Origin: Miscanthus floridulus
Taxonomy: Eukaryota > Streptophyta > Magnoliopsida > Poales > Poaceae
Assembly: GCF_019320115.1 (NCBI RefSeq)
Contig: NC_089585.1
Span: forward strand, 141,469,426 to 141,533,425
Length of the DNA stretch: 64,000 bases
Direction of reading: 5' to 3'
Below, in pieces: positions 33,995 to 53,400 of the stretch (its first letter is position 1; each line of letters starts with the position of its first letter). Under the pieces are notes generated by a model. That model made no database searches. It worked only from the letters and a program-made list of their open reading frames with translations, and had not been told where the DNA came from. The translations under genes were made by a program, and so were the position numbers.

Positions 33995-34866
33995 TCTGTT
34001 GTCGGCCTTTTAAGTTGGGTTGCGCGGCCCATGTAAAATAACACCGTCTGGGCCTTTTGTAAGATAGGGCCCTCAAGTTTATATATAGGAAAAAATACGT
34101 CAATATCTTTAATATTGAAATAATTTTTAGTAATTTTTCCATTTAAAATATTTGTATGGTGTATTTATTTGAATGGATTTGAAATTGTTTTTAATCCCTT
34201 CCTCTAATTTTGAGCAGTTGTATAATAAGCAATAAAAATTCAGGATTGGTAAATCTCTAAAAGTAAGGTTTGGTATGCATATATTGTTATCTGTGTTTGT
34301 TTTTTTTCTGCAAGAGAACCAGTGAAGCCGTGTGGGTGAAGATATATCCAGGGAGCAGATGAGCTGTTTTTTCCCCTTTGGCGATAATAAGGATAAGAGA
34401 GGGAGAGAGCAGGATGAGATATATGCATGACATTGGATAAATTTCCGGATCCGGACCTCAGCCTATTCTTCAGCCACTACTGCTGACTAGGAGCCCAGAC
34501 AGTTGTAGTGGCAACCGCACCTGACAGTTCATGGAATACGTGAACATGAGTAATACGAAACAGGAGTAATACTTGCCTCGTAATACGGTTGTATTTTTTT
34601 TTAAAAAAAGGAGTTGTAACAGCAACTTGGACTGTTTTGTTCGTCACAGCAAGATAGCAACGCTGTATCTGTTTCACCAATGGCCAATGGTAAGGTAAAA
34701 TTTGGCCTTAACATTACTACGAAGTTCCATTCAATGCTAGTTCAACATTACATGGGATAAAAACTTGTCCACATTTTATTTTATTTCAATTCCAATGCAT
34801 CTACCGTCGAGAAGAATTCCGTAGATACGCACTCCTACAGTACATGGCAGCAGGGGCTCCCTACTA
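33995..34866. other. Intergenic: NMD3-like upstream and sarcosine oxidase 3' region
   Basis: No gene or repeat end is recognised. It is AT-rich with a short t-run near 34587-34604. The NMD3-like promoter would lie just above 34000 and the 3' end of the sarcosine oxidase transcript just below 34866, so these two genes are in tandem on the minus strand. Confidence 0.5.
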
Positions 34867-36117
34867 TTAATCCTTCTTGGCATTTCCCATGGGGTTGCCA
34901 TCGAAGCGGCCGATCCGGAAGAAGCCGAGGTCGACGCCAGCCTCTGCCGCCGTCTTGGAGTCACCATCAATGGCCATCTCCGCCAGGATCCTCCCCACAG
35001 CGGGGCCCATCTTGAATCCATGCCCCGAGAACCCAACCCCGACCACGACGTCCCGCCCGAGCTCCCCGCCGAGGAAGTCCATGACGAAGTCGGCGTCCGG
35101 CGTCATGGCGCACATGCACGACTGCCGGACGACCGGCCCGCCCGCGGCGTCCACGTGGCCCGGCATGGCCTCCTGGATCCACCTGGCCACCCGGTCCGTG
35201 ACCTCCGCGTCGCCGGCGAGCCAGTCGCGGGAGTCCGGGTCGCACGGCGGGCCGCCGTCGCAGCTGATCTTGATGAGCCCCGGGACCTCCAGCGACGGCG
35301 TGCCGTACACGGGCGGATCGCCGTAGCTGGAGAACGTCGGGAACCCGGCGCTCGCCGAGAGGCTCTGCTCCTGGCCGGGCTTCACGCGCCAGTACAGGTG
35401 CAGCGTGTGCAGCGGCGTGATGGGGAGGTCGACGCCGGAGACGGAGCCTAGTAGCTTGGCCGCCCACGCGCCCACCGTGACGACGCACTTGGCGCCGTGG
35501 TACGCCTCGCCGCCGCTGGCCCTCACCACGACGCCGCCCTCGGGCGCCTTGTCGATGCCGACGACCTCGGTGTTGTCCCTGACCACGGCGCCTTTCGCGA
35601 CGGCGAGCGACTGGAACATGGCCACGGCCTTGGTGGCGCTAAGCACGCCGCCGTGGTCGCTGAGCGCGGTGACCCACCCGTCGGACGGGTCCGGGACGGT
35701 GAAGGCGAAGGCGCCGCCCCACCTGCTGCCGAGGTCGTCGGCCACAACCTCCTCGGCGCCGATGTTGGCGACGGCAGCGGCGAGGGCCGCGCTGGCGCGC
35801 GGGCCCATGGAGAGGTGCGGCGTCGGGGTGAGGACGCGGTAGCCGGCCTCGGCCTCGGCGGCGGCCCAGAGGCGGCGGGCCAGGCGCACCATGCGGAGGT
35901 AGCGCGGCTGCGCGTAGGCGTCGCGGATGATGCGGGAGTCGCCGTGCGAGGAGCCCAGCGGGTGGAGCAGGTCGAAGCGCTCCAGCAGCAGGACGCGGGA
36001 GCCCCGGGACGCCGCCGCGTGCGCCGTGCAGCTGCCCATGATGCCCGCGCCCACCACGATGACGTCGAAGCCGGGGCGAGCGGCCTGGGGAGCTGCGGGT
36101 GCACCGGCGCCGGCCAT
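34867..36117 (-). CDS. SOX: Sarcosine/pipecolate oxidase (MSOX-like flavoenzyme)
   Basis: The 416-aa protein oxidises N-methyl amino acids such as sarcosine (and L-pipecolate in plants) to the imine, making H2O2. FAD-binding motif FDVIVVGAGIMGSCTAHA is near residues 17-34, followed by LLLERFDLLHPLGSSHGDSR with the His/Arg of the substrate site. The C-terminal third has SCMCAMTPDADFVMDFLGG, where a Cys two before the ATMTPD-type motif is the position of the covalent flavin link in MSOX. GVGFSGHGFKMGPAVG is the second FAD contact. It is a single exon, full length. The start MAGAGAPA at 36117 is preferred to the frame start at 36246 because it leads straight into the flavin fold; the extra 43 residues look like 5' leader. 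The C-terminus NAKKD is not a canonical peroxisomal PTS1. Confidence 0.95.
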   Translation of the reverse strand: MAGAGAPAAPQAARPGFDVIVVGAGIMGSCTAHAAASRGSRVLLLERFDLLHPLGSSHGDSRIIRDAYAQPRYLRMVRLARRLWAAAEAEAGYRVLTPTPHLSMGPRASAALAAAVANIGAEEVVADDLGSRWGGAFAFTVPDPSDGWVTALSDHGGVLSATKAVAMFQSLAVAKGAVVRDNTEVVGIDKAPEGGVVVRASGGEAYHGAKCVVTVGAWAAKLLGSVSGVDLPITPLHTLHLYWRVKPGQEQSLSASAGFPTFSSYGDPPVYGTPSLEVPGLIKISCDGGPPCDPDSRDWLAGDAEVTDRVARWIQEAMPGHVDAAGGPVVRQSCMCAMTPDADFVMDFLGGELGRDVVVGVGFSGHGFKMGPAVGRILAEMAIDGDSKTAAEAGVDLGFFRIGRFDGNPMGNAKKD

Positions 36118-37291
36118 GGCTGCTCGCGAGCGCTTTGCAAGCTGGAACGAAAGTACGGCAGGAGGGGGAAAAGATAGGCTTCCGCTGCTGCTTCGGGGAG
36201 TGAGAGTCCAGTGGGACTGTGGGAGGTGGGTGGTGACTGGAGACACGTGACCGTGACCTGACCGGAAAACAACAAGATTGCTGATTGGGACTTTGGGCCT
36301 GCTGCTCTGTTCACCTGTTGGCTGCTGTGTCCAACATGTACTACCACCGAATTTTTACCGTAGTAATTTTAATCATATATTTTTTCTATAAATTTTTTTT
36401 TTTTAGATATATCAAGTTTTCATATATATAATTCTTTATTGAACATACTTTATTAATGTTATATGAACATACTTCATTAGTATTATATAGTACATTAAAG
36501 TATCTAAAATTTTTTAGAAGAAAAAACATATGATCAAATTTACTACAGTAAAAAATTACTAACAAGTAAATACAAATGGAGGGAATTAGTAGAATAGTCA
36601 AAACAGCAGGCAAGCATTTGGCAATCCAACCTGTTATACAAGCCAAAATAATAGGTAGACCTGCAGATAGCATGTTCGCTGTCGATCACTGAGCTGAGAC
36701 GACGCACAGGTCGTCTATCATTCCAGCCTCCTGCACCAGAACAACACATGGAGAGACGTCTCTGAACAGACTGGTCTAGGCTAGGAACTTGAACCCTATT
36801 CAGAACAACAAAAAAAAGACACGAACGAATAAGATAAGAACATCCATCAGTAGATCAGCAAGTAATGTCTCAGAAAGTAAAAACCAAATTTGCCTCCTTT
36901 AACATGCTTCTCAATCTTTCGTCAGCGTTTATTTCCTCCCAGTATTAGGGGGGGCGAAGGAGCAGAGGCCCCAGATGTACTTCCTTGCGTTCTCTTCTTT
37001 GCCACGTACATTCTGATGATACAGCTAGATATATGCAGACATCATATCTCAGTTCCATGTAGGAGTATTTTTAGAAGCCATGTTACACAGATTAACAAAG
37101 AGAGCTCTCCATTGCGGTTGTTGCCATTCTTTACAATCTGTTCTCTCATTGTATAGTATTGAAAACTCTTAAGGCATACATGCATTTGCGCCTCCTGCAT
37201 CGCTCTACCAAAAACACGCAGAATCCCTGGATGCCTCACTGAATTTGTTTTTCCTGGTTCAGTTGAATGAATCGGCCAGAAGCTCCCCCGT
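36118..37291. other. Intergenic, 5' of sarcosine oxidase and 3' of MTO1
   Basis: It contains the foldback MITE at 36350-36557 and the likely 3' untranslated region of MTO1 (to about 36900). No gene is seen. The short frames on the plus strand near 36890 and 37245 are not supported by any similarity. Confidence 0.5.
36350..36557. mobile_element. AT-rich foldback MITE
   Basis: Left arm 36350-36387 (atttttaccgtagtaatttt, aatcatatattttttct) is the inverted copy of right arm 36518-36557 (agaaaaaacatatgatcaaa, then tttactacagtaaaaaatt) with few mismatches. The centre contains two copies of gaacatact.tattaatgttata. There is no coding sequence. Confidence 0.7.
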
Positions 37292-44907
<7,616 letters not shown>

Positions 44908-46243
44908 GGCCGCCGACGCCGAGGAGGAAGGCGGAGGCTGAGAGAGGATATCTCAAAGAAACTCTAGAAACCTGAGCCAACCCCTTGTCCACCCATCACT
45001 GCTACTGACACCTATGGCCCACGAGGCAGGCACACACAAAGGGAGAGAGAGAGAGAGAGAGAGGAGCGCGTCACAACAATCCAACGGCAAATGGAGGATT
45101 AGGGCCGGCGCACGGGAAAGCAAGGAAACGAGCGACGGCTGCAGCGCCGCCCTTCGCCTCCACACCAGGTCCGCTGCACGGCCGCCCTCCTCCTCTTCCT
45201 CCCCTCCTCTGTCCTCTCTGTCGTGTGACGTATCGCTTGCTTGATTGCTTGCACACCCGGCCTCTGTCTACATATGCACTCGAAGAATTGAATCAGTCTA
45301 GTATGATTTCTAGGATTATTACTGTTTGATCAAGTAGCACTGCTAGCAGAACACAGTACTGTATTGTTCTTTTGCAGATTAAGATTATACTGAGGTCAGT
45401 TCCTAGTGTTACTTTTGAATTATACCGAATTTGTTTCAGTGCGGCATGACCATGGCCACCTTGTTTCTTCATTGGGCTTAGCTCCATTGTTTCGGTTTCA
45501 AAGCTCCTTTTACATGAAAAGTATCTTACTAAGAAAGATGTGTCGAAGAATAGTACTGGAACTATGTTTAACGAAAAAAAAAGACCATGGATTTAGTTTA
45601 ATTCTAGTAAGATTTCTAGCCTCAGTGTGCAGATTATAATTTTGCTATTGATCGTAAAAACATGTTCTCAAATGTTTCCAGTGTATTGTCACCATACTAG
45701 AAGAACAATAACATGTTTCAATGTTAGATATACATCGCTTTGCATCTGTATCACCAACTTTATAAAGAATTTCCTCATGGAGAAATGGTGCTCTATCTGT
45801 CACTATTCATTACCTTAACAAAATTCTCATGTGGCTGGTCTTTAAGGACTTATGCTGTGAATTAGCCAGGATTAGGAAACTCCAAACAGTGCATGCAGGA
45901 AATAGCTGGTTCTGCAAATTCTCAAAGTACTTAATTTCCTCAGTTACAAGAGAAGGCTCTTGGTGGGTTTAAACTGATTAGCTGGTTTAGTGTAACATTA
46001 TTATTATTATATGGAGATACATGAATGAATTCACAAGAAGTTCTGTCTCTTTACCAATCATCTCTTGGGTTTAACTGTTATGTGCAATCAGCATTGAAAT
46101 CAAATAATACGTTTGCCTGTTCAGTAATGGTAACTCTCTGAAAATTTGATATGTTTTGTCTATTTCTTTTCTGATTCAGGCATATTTCTTTTATCAGTGA
46201 TGGTTAATGGGTCGTAGGAGGAGCAGAAAGATTTATATCTCCA
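44908..46243. other. Shared 5' region of MTO1 (-) and the PPR gene (+)
   Basis: The two start codons lie 1337 bp apart, head to head. The part next to MTO1 is GC-rich with a ga-repeat (45041-45063); the part next to the PPR gene is AT-rich and probably holds an intron in its leader, since caggcatatttct at 46178 resembles an acceptor. No transposon ends are seen. A bidirectional promoter around 45000-45240 is possible but not shown. Confidence 0.45.
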
Positions 46244-48709
46244 ATGATCCTGCGGCGGTGGCCCAGATGTACTGCTGAATGCTTCAGGCGCAGGAAGCTT
46301 TTCCCCTTGGAAGTTCCTTCTTGCCCCTACTCCACGATCGCCACTTCAGTTCAGTGTGATGACTCAAGCGGTGATGAAAAGCTGAATTTTGCTCCTGATA
46401 ATGAGCCTATCCAGAAATCACACCGGTCTTTGACCTCTGACAGTGTTGTGCAGACACTCCGCTGTCTAAGGAGGAAACCTGCAGTTGCATTTGCCTACTT
46501 TAAAGATACACATAGCCTTGGTTTTCACCATGACTTCTCAACCTACTCAGAGATCATACAAATTTTATCCCATTCATTCCAGGGGAAGATGCTGGTTTCC
46601 TTGTTTTGTGAGATTCTCTCGGGAACTGGTAGTGGTGGCCCTGAAATCTTACCGCTCATTGATCACTTGAGAAAAACATGTGCCACTTCTCACGTACTCT
46701 CATACGCAGTCAATTGCTTAATCAAGGCATACACCACCCGCCACGATGCACAAGAAACAGTAGAGATGTTTTGTCACCTTTGCAGACTTGGATTTGTTCC
46801 AACGCTTTGGGCTTGCAACTTTCTGCTAAAATTTGTATCTCAGAGCAGTGATTCACATATGGTTGTAGCAGCTTATGATCGAATGAAGTGCTTTCAGTTG
46901 ACACTGGATGCTCAATCATTGAACATAGTCACTAGATCGCTTTTTCAAGCAAACAAGGCAGACGAAGCATTCCAAGTGTGGGTTGGGATGATTGAAATGG
47001 GAGTGAAATTAGATGTACATGGATACTCATCATTTATAATTGGCCTTTGTGACTGTGGAAAGTATAATCTAGCTTATAACATGGTAAGAAGATATGCTGT
47101 TCTACAAGAGATATCCCAAGAGAGGGTTCCAATTGAAGCCTTCGCGTATAATATGGTAATTGATGGACTATGCAAAGAAATGAAACTGGAGGAGGCTGAA
47201 AAGGTCTTGGAGATCAAGACCAGACATGGATCTACCCCTGATCTATATGGCTATAGCTATCTCATTCATAGTCATTGCAAAATGGGTAACCTAGAGAAGG
47301 CATGGTATCATATTGAAGACATGGTATCCCATGGCATCGAGATAAATTGTTACATTGTTGGTTCCCTTCTACAGTGCCTCAGGAAGTTAGGCATGATATC
47401 TGAAGTTATTGTGCACTTCCAGAAATTTAGAGATTTAGGGGTCCATCTTGATGGCGTGCTTTATAACGTTGCTATGGATGCTTATTGCAAGCTTGGGAAC
47501 ATGAATGAGGCAGTTAAGCTACTGAATGAGATGATGGCTGGAGGTTTGGTACCAGACAAAATCCACTATACATGCCTGATCAACGGTTACTGTCTGAAAG
47601 GAGAAACAGAAAATGCCTGGCAAGTATTTGAGCAGATGCTGAAGGCAAATATAAAACCAGATATAGTTACATATAACATATTGTCCAGTGGATATAGCAG
47701 GAATGGCCTTGTTATGAAGGTATTTGACCTTCTAGAGCACATGATGGATCAAGGGCTGGAGCCTAATTCACTCACCTATGGTATAGCTATTGCTGGTTTT
47801 TGTAGAGGAGGTAACTTGAGCGAAGCAGAGGTGTTATTTAATATAGTAGAAGAAAAGGGAATAGATAATATCGATGTGTTGTACAGTTCTATGGTTTGTG
47901 GTTATTTGCACTCAGGCTGGACTGACCATGCTTACACACTTTTTCTTAGAGTTGCTAAACAAGGAAATATGGTGGATCACTTGTCATGTTCAAAATTGAT
48001 AAATGGCCTCTGTAGAGATGAAAAGGTTCAAGAGGCATCAACTGTATGTGGTATGATGCTTGAAAAGAATGTTGTTCCTGATGTAATTTCATATAGCAAG
48101 CTTATATCAGCTTATTGTCAGTCAAGAGATATGCACAATGCTCACTTATGGTTCCACGATATGGTTGAGCGAGGACTTTGTGATGTCATTGTATACACTG
48201 TACTGATGAATGGTTATTGCAAGGTTGGTCGGTTGCAAGAAGCATGTGAATTATTTGTTCAAATGATAAATTTAGGAATCAAGCCTGATGTAGTTGCATA
48301 CACAGTGCTATTGGATGGCCACCTAAAGGAGACCCTACAACAAGGGTGGCAGGGCATTGCTAAAGAAAGGAGGACCTTTTTTCTTAGAACAAAGCATAAG
48401 GCGTTGCTGAGCTCTATGAAAGATATGGAAATTGAACCTGATGTAACCTGTTACACAGTATTGATTGATGGACAGTGCAAAGCAGAATATCTAGAGGAAG
48501 CACGGGGATTGTTTGATGAGATGTTAGCGAAAGGACTTACCCCTGATGTTTACACATACACAGCTCTTATAAATGGATACTGTAGCCAGGGAGAAATAGC
48601 TAAGGCTGAAGATCTTTTCCAAGAAATGATAGATAAGGGAATGAAGCCATATGTACTGAGCTTTTCAGTATTACATCAGAGAACCTTGAGACATCAAAAG
48701 GTTCATTAA
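46244..48709 (+). CDS. P-class pentatricopeptide repeat protein, probably mitochondrial
   Basis: 821 aa, intronless coding sequence. The N-terminus (MILRRWPRCTAECFRRRKLF) is rich in Arg and poor in acids, like an organelle presequence. From about residue 190 the protein is a run of 35-aa PPR motifs, for example FAYNMVIDGLCKEMKLEEAE, VLYNVAMDAYCKLGNMNEAV, IHYTCLINGYCLKGETENAW, VTYNILSSGYSRNGLVMKV and VYTYTALINGYCSQGEIAKAE. An insert of about 40 residues (KETLQQGWQGIAKERRTFFL) breaks the regular spacing near residue 690, as seen in several restorer-like PPRs. There are no E, DYW or SMR domains, so it is a P-type protein expected to bind a specific organelle RNA. It starts at the first ATG after a stop. 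No frameshift is seen. Confidence 0.93.
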   Translation: MILRRWPRCTAECFRRRKLFPLEVPSCPYSTIATSVQCDDSSGDEKLNFAPDNEPIQKSHRSLTSDSVVQTLRCLRRKPAVAFAYFKDTHSLGFHHDFSTYSEIIQILSHSFQGKMLVSLFCEILSGTGSGGPEILPLIDHLRKTCATSHVLSYAVNCLIKAYTTRHDAQETVEMFCHLCRLGFVPTLWACNFLLKFVSQSSDSHMVVAAYDRMKCFQLTLDAQSLNIVTRSLFQANKADEAFQVWVGMIEMGVKLDVHGYSSFIIGLCDCGKYNLAYNMVRRYAVLQEISQERVPIEAFAYNMVIDGLCKEMKLEEAEKVLEIKTRHGSTPDLYGYSYLIHSHCKMGNLEKAWYHIEDMVSHGIEINCYIVGSLLQCLRKLGMISEVIVHFQKFRDLGVHLDGVLYNVAMDAYCKLGNMNEAVKLLNEMMAGGLVPDKIHYTCLINGYCLKGETENAWQVFEQMLKANIKPDIVTYNILSSGYSRNGLVMKVFDLLEHMMDQGLEPNSLTYGIAIAGFCRGGNLSEAEVLFNIVEEKGIDNIDVLYSSMVCGYLHSGWTDHAYTLFLRVAKQGNMVDHLSCSKLINGLCRDEKVQEASTVCGMMLEKNVVPDVISYSKLISAYCQSRDMHNAHLWFHDMVERGLCDVIVYTVLMNGYCKVGRLQEACELFVQMINLGIKPDVVAYTVLLDGHLKETLQQGWQGIAKERRTFFLRTKHKALLSSMKDMEIEPDVTCYTVLIDGQCKAEYLEEARGLFDEMLAKGLTPDVYTYTALINGYCSQGEIAKAEDLFQEMIDKGMKPYVLSFSVLHQRTLRHQKVH

Positions 48710-50477
48710 TATCTGTGATGTCCTAAAGGTTGTGTTGATGAATGCCATTTTGACTGAAGGGGCATCCTGCCAACGAAAAGGTACTACTTTCTTGTAATTA
48801 TATTTACACAAGTCAATCATGAATGAATTTACAAAAAAAATTAGTATCTGCTAGATTGTGTTATCCAATATAATTATATTTATCCACCTGCAGGCTCTTT
48901 TGTTCTTAGAATCCTACCAGATTCGGTTATCGGTGTGCCTATGTCAGGAAGGCGGACACCTGGAGCATGGAAAGACTGCTCTCTCAGCGCATGGGTCCTC
49001 AAGGAGAACAAAATGCAGTTACCTTCAGCATCCGGATCAACGACCAGCAGTGGAGCTGTGCAGACACCATCGTGGCAAAGCTGGCTGTGGCATTGGCACC
49101 CATGCCATTTGAGGGTTTACTGGACCGTTTTGTGGCTGCAACTAGTGGTGTGTTCCCAGACAACCAAGAGTGAGAAGACAGGTAAGCTCTCGGGGTCCCG
49201 TGCCATGGGGAACTTTTGATGCTCCTGAGTCCATGCTGCACCACATCCATTGTGCTGTAATGAGGTGATTCCAATTTTTAGTCAAGCATAATGTTGTGTG
49301 ATAAATCTATTTACAGTGTTCGACACTGAGGCTGGTGAAGTTTGAAGGACAGTAGTTCCTCTTTCTGGAAATTGGACAGGGATCGCAGAGTCCGGTTAAA
49401 CAGGTAGGCATCCTGAGACATACTATTAAGCCAGTTACAATGTTTTGGATAAACTATTACTGCATTGAAATGCAGGTGGCCTGTGCCCATGCCATGTTGG
49501 TGTCATCCTAACAGTCCATGTCGGCATTATACTGATGACTGGAATGATGATGTATCCAAGGATGAGCTGGACTCTGAAATCACACCTGGCGAGGAGACAA
49601 GATACGGATACATAATGGGAATGATAGATACATGTAATCTGTAGAATCCATCACGATTTCCCCTTGATTTTTTTAGAGTTTAAGGGCCTTGCCCCAGCCT
49701 TAGCATTAACCAAGACAAAACGTTTACAGCATTCGTCCAGTTTAACAGGGTTCACAGCTCAACATCGAGCACAGAAAACACACGCAAATCATCTAAGCTA
49801 TTACATGAGCCAAGTCGATTTCCCCTTGATAGGTCTCTCAGGTCTCACTCTATATGACTATCAATATCCATGTCAAGTAACCTTTTTATGTACCTCTATT
49901 GTGCACCGTCCCTCGAGAAGTTAATACAACAATCTCTTGTTTAGTGCTCATAACATTACTCCAGCCTCCAGGTGTTGTGCTTCGTGTAGAGACAAAACAA
50001 ATAATCACAAGACCAGTGATACACTGCCCATGTAACCTGTCTGGTGTCAACAAATAAAGATATTGGCACGATTGAAATTATGACTTCAAATTCCGAACCA
50101 TCAGCTTTGTTGAAGACAGAGAACCCTAATTTTACCAAACTATTGATTCACATCAGAATCCAAAGATTGAATAATCTATTCTGTATTTCACAAGTGCCTT
50201 CCAAATGCACATGGAGTTTACTATCGTTGCTGGACAATTGGTGGTATTTCATTCAACAAGGACACAAAATTCCCTGCTACTAATACAAGACAACATTAGA
50301 ATTTTACATGTGATTGATACAAATTACTCGTCAACAACATTACTGAATAAGCATGGAGAAGTTTTTGTACATGCATCGTTGTCACGACATTCACATATCA
50401 AGATTGTAGTAAGTCCTTGCGCTCTAAAGTTCTTGCTCCTTACTGTTTGGTCTCATCCCTCCAGACACCACGCCATC
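48710..50477. other. 3' region of the PPR gene and of the RGLG gene
   Basis: A gtactact...acctgcag intron-like interval (about 48780-48893) suggests that the PPR transcript is spliced in its 3' untranslated part. After it, 48967-49173 is open (MERLLSQRMGPQGEQN...) but I recognise no domain. The remainder to 50477 is non-coding and convergent with the RGLG stop at 50478. Confidence 0.4.
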
Positions 50478-53400
50478 TTAAGAGTAGAGCCTCACACGCA
50501 TGGTAATTGGCGAACGGCACAATGGGCACGTTGATAGTGTTGGGCCACATTCCTTGCATGTCTTGCGAAAAAGGAAAGGTTTTTCAATAACTCATCCCCA
50601 AGGATTTAATTGAATTATTATCTTTAAAGGTTAGCCATAGTTCTCAAATCTCAGGTTAGTTCATTTGGGAGAGTTCACTAGCAATTGATATTGTCATATT
50701 GGATAATCATTTACCATTTCATACTTTCAAACTTCGATACTTCGCATATGGAGATGGAATGTGTATAGAAAACTTACCAGGTGACCACACTGAAAAGCCA
50801 TGTCCTTTGGATTGGTTAAACATATGGGACATACCTGTAGGCGGCAAAGATATAGTTTAATACTTTAATGTGCCATTACTCTTGAGAAATATAATGAAGA
50901 GTTACTGGCCCAAAGTACCTGCTCGTCGGCAGTGCTTTTGCCAATACCAGTTGACTTCGAGCTTGCGGTTTGAGGAGGATGTGAAGCTCCAGCATTATCA
51001 TTTTCAAGAACTTTATTTGGAGGAGGAAGAATCCTAGGAGAGCCAATCCTTTGTGCGTGCTTTCTGGGAGATTAGTTCAGATAAGACAATACATACAAGA
51101 TCAGCAAATGGAAAAGAAATGGCAGCAATGCCAAGAAACTAATTCAGGACCACAAAGAACTGAGTAAGAACAGGTACTCTGGAGGTCGGAGGCCTTGAGT
51201 TGCTTTATACTGAGAAGGTATTTCCATAAGAGCTGCAAGGGCAAATGCAGCCTCCTTCTTTGACATATCCTTACTTGTTGACATAATATCAGTGAAGTTC
51301 ACAAACTGCAATAGTTCATCAGTAAGATTCTCAGAAGACCAACAGGTCAGAAACTGAAGTCTATTCTGCTCAGAAGGCAATGGCAGAAAATAAATTTAAT
51401 TTAGGTCAGTATATTTTTTCTTACTTGGAATAATCAATATGCTCGCAACTTTATGTAAAAAAGTGACAGGTACAGGTACAATAGCAAGCACGGAGTACTG
51501 CTATAAGTGGTGGAACATAAATGTTTTGGAATTTAAACATCATAGAGTATAGTATTATAATCACCTGGAAATTGTCAAAAGCTCTTTCAGGGATACAGTC
51601 GTCAAAATGCTGCATCGCATCCCATGGTCCATCACCCACCCCAACCATTACTATTGAAAGAGGATAGTGGCTGACAACCAAATAGGCTTTAGTAATACCA
51701 CAAGACCAAGTTCTAAGAAATGATGAACTGAATTTTACCTAGCATCAACAATTGCTTGTATAGTTGCTTGTTCCTGTGGACTTAATCTTCCATCATTTGT
51801 ACTAGCAGCAGTCACCTACAACTTTTGCTCAGGTCAAATATGTTGATAATTCTAGTTAAGTATTTCTATGCTATTATGAACGTGTTACCTGTCCATCAGC
51901 TATGATCACGAGGACATGGTATTGCCAATTACTATTTTCAACAACAGAAATCGCTGCATAAATAAGAGGTGCAAAAGAAGTTGGTCCTGCACACAGTTGA
52001 ACCAAGGAATAAGCAACACGTAACCACAGACCAGTACTGCCAGTAATGCTGCTGGACACTAATATTTCGCTACGAGTTTGAGGACTGCACAAATAGGCTA
52101 TTGCACAGTAGTTTATCAGGAGCTTAGGACTTGTTTCTCTTCAGAAACTTGAAAATCCTAGAGTCTGGGCTCTCTGGAAACTGAAATGCTTTGGTCTTCT
52201 GACTTATTAGGTATTACAGCATCTACGGTACACGAGGGGGAGGAGAGAAGGGGGGGGGTGGGGTTGTTACCTGAAAGGTTCAAATGTGGTACGATTTGCC
52301 GATACCTTGCAAGAACCTCCTCAAAGCCACGACAGAGTCGGTTCTCCGGGTAGAAGCTGAAGACAGAGTGATCATGTGTAGAAGCTACAAAATGAATTTA
52401 ACTCTTGTCACGTCACGTATGAACCATGCCAATTGCCTAAATTCAGGTCATAATGGGAAAATGACAAAAGAACAGTGAATAGTTACCATCGCCAAATCCA
52501 AAACATGGTATTAAGTTATCATCATCAAAAGGTGACAGTGTTCGCCCGATTATAGAGATAGCTTGCTCATATGGATTTGGGGTGCCATTAATGGCATGCA
52601 GAGATTTTCTTCTAAAGGAATGCCTGCCTGCAGAATTCAGACAAGCAGTTCTTTATAATCAGGAGGATCTTAATTCTTAAGTAAAGCTGCTAGAAAGCCA
52701 TGAAGTAGAAGGAAACAGCCGTGATGGGATTGCAGAAATAACACTACCTGACCACTCATTGCTTTTGGTGAAATCAATACCAAGAATTAGATTTGATGAT
52801 TCGAGACCAGCTTCTCTCAGTGCAGTAGTAACCTTCACAAATATGAAATGAATTTAAAAATGTACACAGAGGCATATAACACAAAAAAACATATTGTGTT
52901 GAAATAGGGCGGTTGAAGCATGTGAGCAGCGTTGACTACACGAAACCAAATTGGTAGATGTTGTGGCCAAAGACTTATGACCGTTTGACAGGTATACACT
53001 GTATGATACTAGATTGTCGTTTTGAAAACTGTCAGTGCCAAGATTTAGGGTAGTAAGGCCACCTAAAGCCCTCAATTTGACCTTCTATGAATTACATTTT
53101 TTAAAAGATAATGGAATGTGTTTACTCTTGCCTCTGCTTAAGAATGTATTTGTTTCTGCATTAACTTATGTTCAACAGATTCACAACAACAACAACAACA
53201 AAGCCTTTAAGTCCCAAACAAGTTGGGGTAGGCTAGAGTTGAAACCCAACAGGAGCAATCAAGGTTCAGGCACGTGAATAGCTGTCTTCCAAGCACTCCT
53301 ATCTAAGGCTAAGTCTTTGGGTATATTCCATCCTTTCAAGTCTCCTTTTATTGCCTCTACCCAAGTCAACTTCGGTCTTCCTCTGCCTCTCTTCACGTTA

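Noticed and set aside
32849..34036. 395-aa frame on the plus strand over the NMD3-like gene
   Set aside because: It is the GC-rich shadow of the minus-strand gene; its sequence is Arg/Asp/Ala-rich with no domain, while the minus strand matches NMD3 along its length.
35020..36177. Long plus-strand frames over sarcosine oxidase, and alternative minus frames
   Set aside because: High third-position GC opens the opposite frames; only 34867-36117 (-) has the flavoenzyme motifs.
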